Of a DNA stretch of 64,000 bases, positions 52,549 through 59,984 are shown in pieces; positions within the stretch are counted from its first letter, which is position 1, and every line of letters starts with the position of its first letter. The translations under genes were made by a program, and so were the position numbers. Source of the stretch: Croceimicrobium sp965279135. Its GTDB lineage: Bacteria; Bacteroidota; Bacteroidia; Flavobacteriales; Schleiferiaceae. Below the pieces are notes generated by a model. It made no database searches and was not told the DNA's origin. It worked only from the letters and a program-made list of their open reading frames with translations. Location of the stretch: positions 372,001 to 436,000 of the forward strand of contig OZ257133.1 of assembly GCA_965279135.1 (NCBI GenBank). The letters run 5' to 3'.

Positions 52549-53235
52549 ATGAACATTGCAGTATTACTCCATGGGTCAGGAGTTTATGACGGCACAGAAA
52601 TTCAAGAAGCCGTTTTAAGCCTTTTGGCCATAACGGAAGCAGGCTACCAGTATCAATGCATCGCACCTAATGTTGAACAACATCACGTAGTAAATCATTT
52701 AGATGGTTCTGAATTACCAGAAAGTCGGAATGTGTTAATCGAGTCAGCAAGAATCGCTCGAGGTGAGGTGATCGACCTGGCTAATGTGGACGCTAATGAT
52801 TATGATGCCTTGGTGATGCCAGGTGGATTTGGAACCGCTAAGAATATTACCAAGTGGGCTTTCGAGGGACCTAAGGGTGATATTCTACCTGAGGCCCGGG
52901 CCTTTATTCTGAGGATGCTTGAATTAAGTCGACCAATTGTTGCCCTTTGTATGAGTCCTACTACGATTGCTAAGGCTTTGGAGGGTAGTACTTATCACGC
53001 CCGCTTAAGTGTCGGAAGTACCGTGGAAGCATCACCCTATGATATCGCCGGCATATCCGATGGAATGGAAGGAATCGGCGTTAGCAGTGAATCTAAAACC
53101 ATCGAAGAAATTAGCGTCGATACAGAATTAAAAATTATTTGTGCTCCATGTTATATGATGGAGGCTAGCCTTCTGGAGGTTCGGGCGAACATCAAGCAAG
53201 CGATCGAACAATTGAAACAATTGTTAGAAGCATAG
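52549..53235 (+). CDS. elbB: ElbB-type isoprenoid biosynthesis-associated DJ-1/PfpI protein
   Basis: The 228-aa protein belongs to the ElbB (GatZ-like class I glutamine amidotransferase/DJ-1) group. The signature is AVLLHGSGVYDGTEIQEAV, QCIAPNVEQHHVVNHL, and the nucleophile elbow PIVALCMSPTTIAKAL with its Cys. Glyoxalase activity has been reported for the E. coli protein. The role in isoprenoid synthesis is historical and unclear. Confidence 0.93.
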   Translation: MNIAVLLHGSGVYDGTEIQEAVLSLLAITEAGYQYQCIAPNVEQHHVVNHLDGSELPESRNVLIESARIARGEVIDLANVDANDYDALVMPGGFGTAKNITKWAFEGPKGDILPEARAFILRMLELSRPIVALCMSPTTIAKALEGSTYHARLSVGSTVEASPYDIAGISDGMEGIGVSSESKTIEEISVDTELKIICAPCYMMEASLLEVRANIKQAIEQLKQLLEA

Positions 53236-53268
53236 AAACCAAAAGCTTTGTATTTCAGTGCAATCCTC

Positions 53269-53297
53269 TAAGATTCTGATTAAATCAGACAGTCTTA
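53269..53297. promoter_or_regulatory. Inverted repeat upstream of the gpmI promoter
   Basis: TCTGATT and AATCAGA (53275-53281, 53283-53289) are perfect arms around one base. Outer arms TAAGA and TCTTA extend the repeat imperfectly. It ends 6 bases before the -7 box, where a -33 element would lie, so it may be an operator. A weak elbB terminator is less likely, since no T tract follows. Confidence 0.4.
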
Positions 53298-53302
53298 ATG
53301 AC

Positions 53303-53310
53303 TAATTTTG
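53303..53310 (+). promoter_or_regulatory. -7 promoter box of the gpmI operon
   Basis: TAATTTTG is an exact TAnnTTTG match followed by TGGCC and lies 18 bases upstream of the gpmI ATG. Confidence 0.55.
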
Positions 53311-53327
53311 TGGCCTAATTTTCTTAC

Positions 53328-54845
53328 ATGAGCGACAATCAGAAAGCGGCTCTTATCATTTTAGATGGTTGGGGAATTGCTCGGGATCAAAATGTTTCAG
53401 CAATTGATAAAGCGAACACTCCCTTTGTTGATTCTTTATATGTGGATTATCCTAATACCCGCCTGCAAGCATCAGGCTTGGCAGTAGGTCTGCCCGAAGG
53501 TCAGATGGGAAATAGTGAGGTAGGACACATGAATTTGGGAGCTGGAAGAGTGGTTTATCAGGATTTAGTCAAAATAAATATGGCTGTCGAGGATGGCAGC
53601 TTGGCCAAGGAACCTATTCTCAACGATGCTTTTCAATACGCCCTGGATCATGGTAAAAAGGTCCATTTTATGGGTCTTCTTTCTGATGGAGGGGTACACT
53701 CTCATATCAATCATTTAAAAGGATTGATAACTGCCGCAAAGCAATTTGGACTGGATAAGGTATTTGTGCATGCCTTTATGGACGGTAGAGATACTGATCC
53801 TAAGGGAGGGCTAGCCTATATGGCTGATTTGGAAGACCATTTGCAGAAGGAGACCGGTTCAATCGCCTCAGTGGTTGGTCGGTACTTTGCCATGGATCGA
53901 GATAAGCGCTGGGCGCGTGTGCGCAAGGCTTATGACCTTATGGTGCATGCAAGGGGAGAGTCATTCCCCAGCGCAAAGGCCTGTTTGGAAAAAAACTATG
54001 CGGCGGGAATTACCGATGAATTTATCGAGCCGGGGATCATCAATACAAGCGGTAAGATTGAGGAAGGCGATGTAGTGCTTTGTTTCAACTTTAGGACCGA
54101 CAGGGGACGCCAAATCACGATGGCTTTAACTCAGAATGACTATCCCGAGGAGGAGATGAACACCATTCCCTTGCATTATGTTACCATGACCCGCTATGAT
54201 GATACCTTTAAAGGTGTGAAGGTGATCTATGAGAAAGACAACCTTACAGAAACTATCGGGGAGGTCTTAGAAAAGGCTGGTAAAACTCAGGTAAGGATTG
54301 CAGAAACAGAAAAGTATCCTCATGTTACCTTCTTCTTCTCAGGTGGAAGGGAGAAAGAATTCGAAGGTGAGCATCGATTATTAATCAATTCTCCAAAGGT
54401 TGCAACCTATGACCTTCAGCCTGAAATGAGTGCCTATGAGGTGCGAGATGCAATTATTGAAGATATCGAAACCCAAAGTCCTGATTTTATCTGTTTAAAC
54501 TTCGCCAATCCCGACATGGTTGGTCATACTGGAGTAATGGAAGCGGCCATCAAGGCTTGTGAAACCGTAGATGAATGCACTAAGGCGGTGGTCGAAACCG
54601 GCTTAAAGCACAACTATCGTTTTATCATATTGGCTGATCATGGTAATGCAGACTGTATGCGCAATGCGGATGGAAGTCCTAATACCGCTCACACCACCCA
54701 ACCGGTACCTTGCTTTTTAGTAGGTAAAGATGTGGGCGGAACAAAAATGCATGAAGGAGTATTAGGCGATGTAGCCCCAACCTTGTTGAACCTAATGAAT
54801 GTGGAACAGCCTGCGCTTATGACAGGTAAATCGTTGTTAGAATGA
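53328..54845 (+). CDS. gpmI: 2,3-bisphosphoglycerate-independent phosphoglycerate mutase
   Basis: The 505-aa enzyme interconverts 3- and 2-phosphoglycerate with two Mn ions in glycolysis and gluconeogenesis. The metal site and nucleophile are in LIILDGWGIARDQ and GQMGNSEVGHMNLGAGR, with the catalytic Ser in NSEVGH. FMDGRDTDPKGG, FNFRTDRGRQI and ILADHGNADCMRN complete the active site. It is full length. The next gene starts inside its stop codon (ATGA), so gpmI heads a four-gene operon. Confidence 0.97.
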   Translation: MSDNQKAALIILDGWGIARDQNVSAIDKANTPFVDSLYVDYPNTRLQASGLAVGLPEGQMGNSEVGHMNLGAGRVVYQDLVKINMAVEDGSLAKEPILNDAFQYALDHGKKVHFMGLLSDGGVHSHINHLKGLITAAKQFGLDKVFVHAFMDGRDTDPKGGLAYMADLEDHLQKETGSIASVVGRYFAMDRDKRWARVRKAYDLMVHARGESFPSAKACLEKNYAAGITDEFIEPGIINTSGKIEEGDVVLCFNFRTDRGRQITMALTQNDYPEEEMNTIPLHYVTMTRYDDTFKGVKVIYEKDNLTETIGEVLEKAGKTQVRIAETEKYPHVTFFFSGGREKEFEGEHRLLINSPKVATYDLQPEMSAYEVRDAIIEDIETQSPDFICLNFANPDMVGHTGVMEAAIKACETVDECTKAVVETGLKHNYRFIILADHGNADCMRNADGSPNTAHTTQPVPCFLVGKDVGGTKMHEGVLGDVAPTLLNLMNVEQPALMTGKSLLE

Positions 54846-55258
54846 ATTTAGACGGAAAGATTATAGCGGTTGATTTTGATGGTACCGTAGTTGAAGATGC
54901 CTATCCCGAAATTGGCAGACCCATGCCTTTTGCCTTTCAAACTTTAGAAATGCTTCAAAAGGACGGGCACCGATTGATCCTTTGGACCTATCGCTATGGA
55001 ATTAAACTTAAAGAGGCCGTGCAGTTCTGTAAGGAGCACGGTATTGAGTTTTATGCTGTGAATCGCAGCTTCCCTGAGGAAGAGTTTGATGAGCGAGGAG
55101 CAAGCCGAAAAATACATGCTGATCTTTTCATTGATGATCGTAATTTTGGCGGCTTCCCCGGCTGGGGTGAAATCTATCACCAGATTAAAGGAGATGCACC
55201 CCAAGCCACCAAGAAAAAGCCAAGAAAGGCCAGTAAAAAGGGCTTCTTTAGATTTTAA
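54842..55258 (+). CDS. BT0820-family HAD-type phosphatase
   Basis: The 138-aa protein is a minimal HAD hydrolase: motif I VDFDGTVVEDAYPEIG, motif II LILWTYRYG with Thr, and motif IV LFIDDRNFGG. It lacks a cap domain and matches the BT0820-type HAD phosphatases of Bacteroidota, whose substrate is unknown to me. The C-terminus is a Lys-rich tail (KKKPRKASKKG). It overlaps gpmI by 4 bases and precedes map by 5. Confidence 0.88.
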   Translation: MNLDGKIIAVDFDGTVVEDAYPEIGRPMPFAFQTLEMLQKDGHRLILWTYRYGIKLKEAVQFCKEHGIEFYAVNRSFPEEEFDERGASRKIHADLFIDDRNFGGFPGWGEIYHQIKGDAPQATKKKPRKASKKGFFRF

Positions 55259-55263
55259 GACAC

Positions 55264-56049
55264 ATGATTAACATCAGATCAGCTCAGGAGATCGAAAAAT
55301 TGCGTGCTGCTGCTCAAGTAGTTAGCCGTACCCTTGGAATGATCGCCAAAGAGATTAAACCAGGGGTAAAGCCAGTTGACCTGGATCGAAAGGCTGAAGA
55401 ATATATTATCCAGCAAGGAGCGAAACCAGGCTTTAAAGGCCTTTACGGTTGTCCCAGCACCTTGCTTATCTCCAAGAATGAAACAGTCGTGCACGGCTTA
55501 CCCACCGATGTTCCTTTGGAAGAAGGTGATGTGGTAAGCATTGATTGTGGATCTATTTTGGACGGTTATTATGGAGATCATGCCTACACATTTGAAGTGG
55601 GTGAGGTTGCTGAAGATGTAAAGAAGCTTTTAAGGGTCACTAAAGAATGTCTCTATTTGGGTATTGCCGAATTTAAGAGTGGCAATAGGGTAGGCGATAT
55701 CGGTTTTGCAATTCAGAAACATGCAGAAGACCATGGTTTTGGTGTAGTAAGAGACTTGGTTGGCCATGGCATTGGAACTAAGCTACATGAGGACCCACAA
55801 GTTCCCAATCATGGTAAGCGGGGAAGGGGAAAAGCCCTAAAGAATGGAATGGTGCTGGCAATTGAACCTATGATAACCATGGGGACCTATCGGGTGAAAC
55901 AGCTTTCGGACGGATGGACTATCAATACGGTGGATTCCAAGCCAGCGGCGCATTTTGAACATGATGTGGCAATGGTTAATGGTAAACCTGAGATTCTTTC
56001 CACCTTCGACTATGTGTATGAAGCATTGGGAATAAATCCAGAGTCATGA
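55264..56049 (+). CDS. map: Methionine aminopeptidase, type I
   Basis: The 261-aa enzyme removes the N-terminal Met from new proteins. The metal ligands are visible: two Asp in SIDCGSILDGYYGDHAYTF, His in VGHGIGTKLHEDPQ, Glu in AIEPMITMG and the last Glu in HFEHDVAMV. HEDPQVPNH is a typical substrate-pocket sequence. There is no N-terminal zinc finger. It overlaps the next start by 4 bases, so it is in the gpmI operon. Confidence 0.96.
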   Translation: MINIRSAQEIEKLRAAAQVVSRTLGMIAKEIKPGVKPVDLDRKAEEYIIQQGAKPGFKGLYGCPSTLLISKNETVVHGLPTDVPLEEGDVVSIDCGSILDGYYGDHAYTFEVGEVAEDVKKLLRVTKECLYLGIAEFKSGNRVGDIGFAIQKHAEDHGFGVVRDLVGHGIGTKLHEDPQVPNHGKRGRGKALKNGMVLAIEPMITMGTYRVKQLSDGWTINTVDSKPAAHFEHDVAMVNGKPEILSTFDYVYEALGINPES

Positions 56050-56816
56050 TTAAATCACTCTTCAGGTTTGCCTTAAATACTATCCCGCGGCCTCTTCTTA
56101 TCCGCTTGTCTTATGCGGCGGCTCCGGTCTTAGCCCTTTTCTATCGTGGTGATAAGTTTGAAGACCCGATCGACGGTCGAAAGTATCGGAAGCTTTTACC
56201 CTATGGTTACAAAGGCCGTCAAAGAGAGAATGCTTTAGCTCCTGCTTCCTTATCTCTCGAGCGTCATCGCCTTCTGTGGCTGTACTTACAAAGAGAAAGT
56301 ACCTTTTTTAAGAAGGAGCAGAAAATGCTACATGTAGCTCCTGAACAATGTTTCTACGGGCGCTTTCGTAAAATGAAGCAACTGGATTATCTCACTGCAG
56401 ATTTAGATTCTCCCATTGCGGATGTCAAGATGGATATTCACGATATTCAATATGATGATAACCATTTCGATGTGATCTTTTGCAATCATGTATTGGAACA
56501 TGTTAATGATGATCGTCAGTGTATGCGAGAATTATATCGCGTGTTAAAACCAAATGGTTTGGCGATTATGCAGGTTCCCTATAAAGAGGGCCAATTGGAG
56601 ACTGATGAAGACCCAAGCATTACTGACCCTGAAGAGCGTATCCGTCGTTTTGGCCAATATGATCACGTACGACAGTATGGGGCGGATTATCCCGAACGAC
56701 TGCAAGAGGAAGGTTTTAAAGTGAAGCCTTTTGCAGTGAATGATGCTTTTAGTGCTGAAGAAATTCGACGCTTTAGTCTTATGCAGGGAGAGATTCTTTA
56801 TGTCTGCAGTAAGTAG
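56046..56816 (+). CDS. Class I SAM-dependent methyltransferase
   Basis: The 256-aa product has an N-terminal region (about 1-90) of unknown kind with hydrophobic and basic patches, followed by a Methyltransf_11-type core with LHVAPEQCFYGRFRKM, DYLTADLDSPIADVKMDIHD, FDVIFCNHVLEHVNDD and YRVLKPNGLAIMQVP. SAM motif I is VAPEQ rather than the common GxGxG. Similar proteins are encoded next to map or glycosyltransferase genes. The methyl acceptor is unknown. Confidence 0.88.
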   Translation: MIKSLFRFALNTIPRPLLIRLSYAAAPVLALFYRGDKFEDPIDGRKYRKLLPYGYKGRQRENALAPASLSLERHRLLWLYLQRESTFFKKEQKMLHVAPEQCFYGRFRKMKQLDYLTADLDSPIADVKMDIHDIQYDDNHFDVIFCNHVLEHVNDDRQCMRELYRVLKPNGLAIMQVPYKEGQLETDEDPSITDPEERIRRFGQYDHVRQYGADYPERLQEEGFKVKPFAVNDAFSAEEIRRFSLMQGEILYVCSK

Positions 56817-56843
56817 ATAAACGGGCCGATTCCCTTTCCCAAA

Positions 56844-57209
56844 TTATCGTTTATAACGGTTAAATTTTTCATTACGATAGCTTGTTGGGCTCGCTCTAAA
56901 CTTGCGTAGAGAAAGGTAGATTAGAACTAATACCAGGAGTCCCGCACCAGCATATTCAGCGAGCACCATTAAGAGGAAGGCCAGAAGCACAATGAGCACC
57001 AGAAACATCCAAAAGTATTTTGGCCTTTTTGCCTTGGGTGGAAGAACCCGAATCTCATTAAGAAAAATATGATCAGCTTCAAGCATTATTTCTCGAGTCT
57101 TCTCTTCACTTAAATCATGAAGCTTAAGGAAGGCGCGAAGGTCGGCACTTTCTTTACCCTCGTGCTTAAGCGCTACGCAATCTTCAATTAGTTTTTCCTC
57201 TAGTTCCAA
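56844..57209 (-). CDS. Membrane protein of unknown function
   Basis: The 121-aa product has a helical, charged N-terminal half (about 1-60) and two membrane helices (about 66-85 and 88-102; FWMFLVLIVLLAFLLMVLAE), with a basic tail (SLRKFRASPTSYRNEKFNRYKR stretch at the end). I recognise no family. It ends 28 bases from the convergent methyltransferase gene, and no partner is on its strand. Confidence 0.6.
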   Translation of the reverse strand: MELEEKLIEDCVALKHEGKESADLRAFLKLHDLSEEKTREIMLEADHIFLNEIRVLPPKAKRPKYFWMFLVLIVLLAFLLMVLAEYAGAGLLVLVLIYLSLRKFRASPTSYRNEKFNRYKR

Positions 57210-57286
57210 GACAATTCTTTGATCAGCGATTTTTTTTAAGGTCTCTCGAAATTACACTATTCGAGTTTAAGATTTAAACCTATGCC

Positions 57287-57298
57287 TGATGATTATCA
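57287..57298. promoter_or_regulatory. CRP/FNR-like box upstream of the UspA gene
   Basis: TGATGATTATCA has the TGAT-N4-ATCA arrangement of CRP/FNR-type sites, missing only the outer T and A of the FNR consensus. It lies 53 bases before the UspA ATG. Confidence 0.35.
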
Positions 57299-57350
57299 TG
57301 GTTTTAGGAGCTTCTATTTTAGAAATTAGTATTCTTCTAAATCCATCGCC

Positions 57351-57788
57351 ATGAAAAATATCCTCGTTTCCATAGAATTTGATAAAGGTGCATCCCTGCT
57401 CTTATCTAAGGCGGCCGAGTTGGCTCGTGCATTCGGCTCCAAAATTTGGATCATCCATATAGCGGCAAGTGAAGGGGAGTACATCGGATATGCGGCCGGC
57501 CCACAATACATTCGGGATATCCGTAAGACAGAATTGAAAGAAGAGCATAAAATGCTTCAGGACCTGACCAGCGGCATTAAAGAAATGGGCTTGGAAGCCG
57601 ATGCACTCTTATTAGAAGGTGCTACCATAGAGCTGGTTTTAAAGGAAGCAAAAAAGCTCGACGCCGATTTAATTATTTGTGGTCATCATGATCGGAACTT
57701 CATATACCGGGCTATACTAGGTAGCGTTTCTCAAGGATTATTACGGAGCTCCAAGATTCCGCTCCTGATTGTTCCTTTTGGCGAATAA
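57351..57788 (+). CDS. Universal stress protein (UspA domain)
   Basis: The 145-aa protein has a single Usp domain: ILVSIEFDKGASLLLSKAAE at the start, LIICGHHDRNFIYRAILGSVS and IPLLIVPFG at the end. The ATP-binding motif G-2x-G-9x-G-(S/T) is not complete, because GHHD replaces GxxG, so nucleotide binding may be weak. Usp proteins of this kind respond to stress and low oxygen. A CRP/FNR-like box stands 53 bases upstream of the ATG. Confidence 0.92.
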   Translation: MKNILVSIEFDKGASLLLSKAAELARAFGSKIWIIHIAASEGEYIGYAAGPQYIRDIRKTELKEEHKMLQDLTSGIKEMGLEADALLLEGATIELVLKEAKKLDADLIICGHHDRNFIYRAILGSVSQGLLRSSKIPLLIVPFGE

Positions 57789-57797
57789 ATAGGCAGA

Positions 57798-58289
57798 CTA
57801 GTTTCGCTCTGCTTCCACTTTTAAATCACGGGCAAATTGCTCGAAGGAAGCATCGAAGGAAGGGATCATTTTTGCGAAAAGTGGAAATAATGGTCCGCCA
57901 ATTTTTTCCTTCATGCGAAACACGGTTTTACCGTTTTTCTCTTCGAGGGTGTAGGTTCTTTTACCCATGGCATCACCCCAAACCAGTTTTTGGTTTTCTA
58001 CTACTTCCTTAACTTTTAGTTTAAAGGTACGGCTGGTATCGAGGGTGCTAATTAATCTGATTTTTTCGCCTGCGGCAATTTTTCCTTCCAAACTTACTAT
58101 AGTGCTATTCCATTGAGGGTAAGCCTCCGAATTGGTGAGAATTTTCCAAATACTCTCAGCATCCGCATCAATGGTTTGTTCAATGCTGGTGGTACGGTTA
58201 AAAGTTTTCCTTTCGGTTTGGGCCTTACCACTTTGTGCCATACTATGGAATGTTAAAAAAGTAAGCAGAATGAGAGTCTGGATTTTCAT
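57798..58289 (-). CDS. Secreted SRPBCC-fold protein
   Basis: The 163-aa protein has a signal peptide (MKIQTLILLTFLTFHSMAQ) and a START/Bet v1-like domain (about 30-155; QTIDADAESIWKILTNSEAY, YPQWNSTIVSLEG, KLVWGDAMGKRTYTLEE). This fold binds hydrophobic ligands in a deep cavity. Most SRPBCC proteins of this AHA1/polyketide-cyclase-like group are cytoplasmic, so a secreted form is unusual. It lies 24 bases after the START-domain gene and may be co-transcribed. Confidence 0.85.
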   Translation of the reverse strand: MKIQTLILLTFLTFHSMAQSGKAQTERKTFNRTTSIEQTIDADAESIWKILTNSEAYPQWNSTIVSLEGKIAAGEKIRLISTLDTSRTFKLKVKEVVENQKLVWGDAMGKRTYTLEEKNGKTVFRMKEKIGGPLFPLFAKMIPSFDASFEQFARDLKVEAERN

Positions 58290-58313
58290 TGCAGTGATAC
58301 TTTGTTGCCAAAT

Positions 58314-58904
58314 TTACTTAAATCGTCTTTGCAGATTTTGTAAGGTCTCAAAAGGATTATTTACCACAAAGGAGTTGGCCAGCCATGCTGGAATAGACCC
58401 TCCAGGATTAGCATGTACTTGATAAGTGACTTTAGTTTTGCCTCCTTCTATTGGCTCAAAAAGCCAGTAGCCTTTCGCTTTGGTAATGCGAATAACATCT
58501 TCTCTTTGTGGTCCGAATTCTGGTAAGGCCTCTAGCACTACTTTTATTCCCTTTCCCTTCTTCAAGTAGGTGTATTGATAATAGCAATCCCGATTAGAAA
58601 CCGGAAAGGGAGCTTTCATTTGGGTGTAATGAATCTGAATATTATTCTTAAGAGAATGGAGTTTAGCCTCTTTACAACGGGGTAACCAATCTTCATAGTC
58701 TTTTACTTTTTTAAGCAGATTTGCCAAGGACTCAGGAGTGGTGTTAAGAACAGTAGTGCCTTTAAACTCTTCCAGGCTAGAGCCGTTGATACTGCGGGTA
58801 TAGACTTTTATGCCGGATTCATTTTTTCGCAATTGCCAATCTCCTTGGGCGAGGATTGAAGACATCGGGGCGAGGGCTAGTATTATCAAGATGAGATTTC
58901 TCAT
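58314..58904 (-). CDS. Secreted START-domain protein
   Basis: The 196-aa protein has a signal peptide (cut after about residue 19) and a START-like lipid-binding domain: WQLRKNESGIKVYTRSI, FKGTTVLNTTPESLANLLK, YEDWLPRCKEAKLH, YTQMKAPFPVSNRDCYYQY and TYQVHANPGGSIPAWLANSF. Related bacterial genes have no settled function; lipid binding in the periplasm is likely. It is followed by the SRPBCC gene, which has the same fold class. Confidence 0.88.
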   Translation of the reverse strand: MRNLILIILALAPMSSILAQGDWQLRKNESGIKVYTRSINGSSLEEFKGTTVLNTTPESLANLLKKVKDYEDWLPRCKEAKLHSLKNNIQIHYTQMKAPFPVSNRDCYYQYTYLKKGKGIKVVLEALPEFGPQREDVIRITKAKGYWLFEPIEGGKTKVTYQVHANPGGSIPAWLANSFVVNNPFETLQNLQRRFK

Positions 58905-58953
58905 TTTAAGTGTTTTTCGGATTTAATCTATAAATGCTGATCTTCTCAAACAA

Positions 58954-59403
58954 TCAGTTTTCAATAGCTTCGGGTTTAGTTGTTTTCAAGAACATATAGT
59001 TATACAGCCTACCGTTTTCCGCTTCCTTAGCGAAAATCAATTCATCGCCTGAGGATCTACGTATATAAAAGACTTCATTTGCCCGAATTGGTTCATGCTC
59101 ATAAGGCGGTCCGTGGCATGAATCGAGATTGTAAGTGAGGAGGATCCTATCCTCTGCCAAAGACCATTTTCCTACCCTATAGCCCAATGAATAACAAGCA
59201 AAACCAAAGCCCCATTGGAATGTGCTGTCTTGCTTTAACCTTATAGATTCGGGAACATACCCCCTGCCACCAGATTGTTTTAGCTCCAGATCACCAAGGT
59301 GATTTTCTTGTGCAGCTCCCCAATCCCCAATAAGCCAATCTCTACTCAAATCCTGAGCAATTAGAATTGGGCCTAGAATAAGAAGCAAAGGGATGTATTT
59401 CAT
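58954..59403 (-). CDS. Lipocalin-like secreted protein of unknown function
   Basis: The 149-aa product has a signal peptide (about 1-17) followed by a sequence like lipocalin_5-type proteins: WLIGDWGAAQ, DSTFQWGFGFACYSLGYRVG and KWSLAEDRILLTYN. Two cysteines (in FACYS and DSCHG) may pair. The function is unknown. The start overlaps the preceding gene's stop by 4 bases (ATGA), so the two form a small operon. Confidence 0.65.
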   Translation of the reverse strand: MKYIPLLLILGPILIAQDLSRDWLIGDWGAAQENHLGDLELKQSGGRGYVPESIRLKQDSTFQWGFGFACYSLGYRVGKWSLAEDRILLTYNLDSCHGPPYEHEPIRANEVFYIRRSSGDELIFAKEAENGRLYNYMFLKTTKPEAIEN

Positions 59404-59897
59404 TCTTGCTGGAGCCAGTTAAACCTACCGTTTTGCCAATAGACAAATCCACCACCACAGGAACCTTCGTTATGAATAAATATTGCATCGTAGTCCAATT
59501 TGACTTTTTCTTTATCAGGTACCTGCTCGTAGGGTCTATATTCATCTGTAAAATTTGACCAAAGAACCTCACCGCTTGGAATTAATTGAAATACTCTGGC
59601 CCATATGTAATCCTCAATTTGAAATGGATCCTCAGAGCGTCCCAGGATATGGATATTTTGATTTTCACCCTCATCAATAAAGATGATTTTCACCGTGCCA
59701 TTAGTGTCTCGGGCCTGAAAGACGTAATCCTTTATTCCATCTCCAAAAAAGTCTCCTTCAAGATAAAGAGGGTCTTCGAGTGGAAAAGGAGTCATGTGTG
59801 AGATTTCGGGAATTTGGGAGTATTCATTTTCCCATTTTTCTTCAAATCCGTCAATGATCTGACACAGGCTGAGTAAAAGAATAGAAAACAGATACAT
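59400..59897 (-). CDS. Secreted protein with VCBS/FG-GAP-like motif
   Basis: The 165-aa product has a short N-terminal hydrophobic signal (MYLFSILLLSLCQII) and a Ca-binding-like GDFFGDGIKDYVFQARD motif that resembles FG-GAP/VCBS repeat loops. Only one copy is present. The C-terminus is Gly- and Trp-rich (GSCGGGFVYWQNGRFNW). No known family is assigned. It is translationally coupled to the lipocalin-like gene. Confidence 0.6.
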   Translation of the reverse strand: MYLFSILLLSLCQIIDGFEEKWENEYSQIPEISHMTPFPLEDPLYLEGDFFGDGIKDYVFQARDTNGTVKIIFIDEGENQNIHILGRSEDPFQIEDYIWARVFQLIPSGEVLWSNFTDEYRPYEQVPDKEKVKLDYDAIFIHNEGSCGGGFVYWQNGRFNWLQQE

Positions 59898-59939
59898 GGA
59901 TGGGTTTTACCTGCTTGAAAGTACGAATTTGGAAGGCAT

Positions 59940-59963
59940 AAAAAAAGGGTACCGGAGGTACCC
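59940..59963 (-). terminator. Terminator after the TolB-like gene
   Basis: On the minus strand GGGTACC and GGTACCC form a perfect 7-bp stem with loop TCC, followed by a T tract of at least six. It lies 22 bases after the TolB-like stop and ends the folE-cysS-yidD-TolB-like operon. Confidence 0.9.
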
Positions 59964-59984
59964 TTCAATATTGTATAAGCTGCT

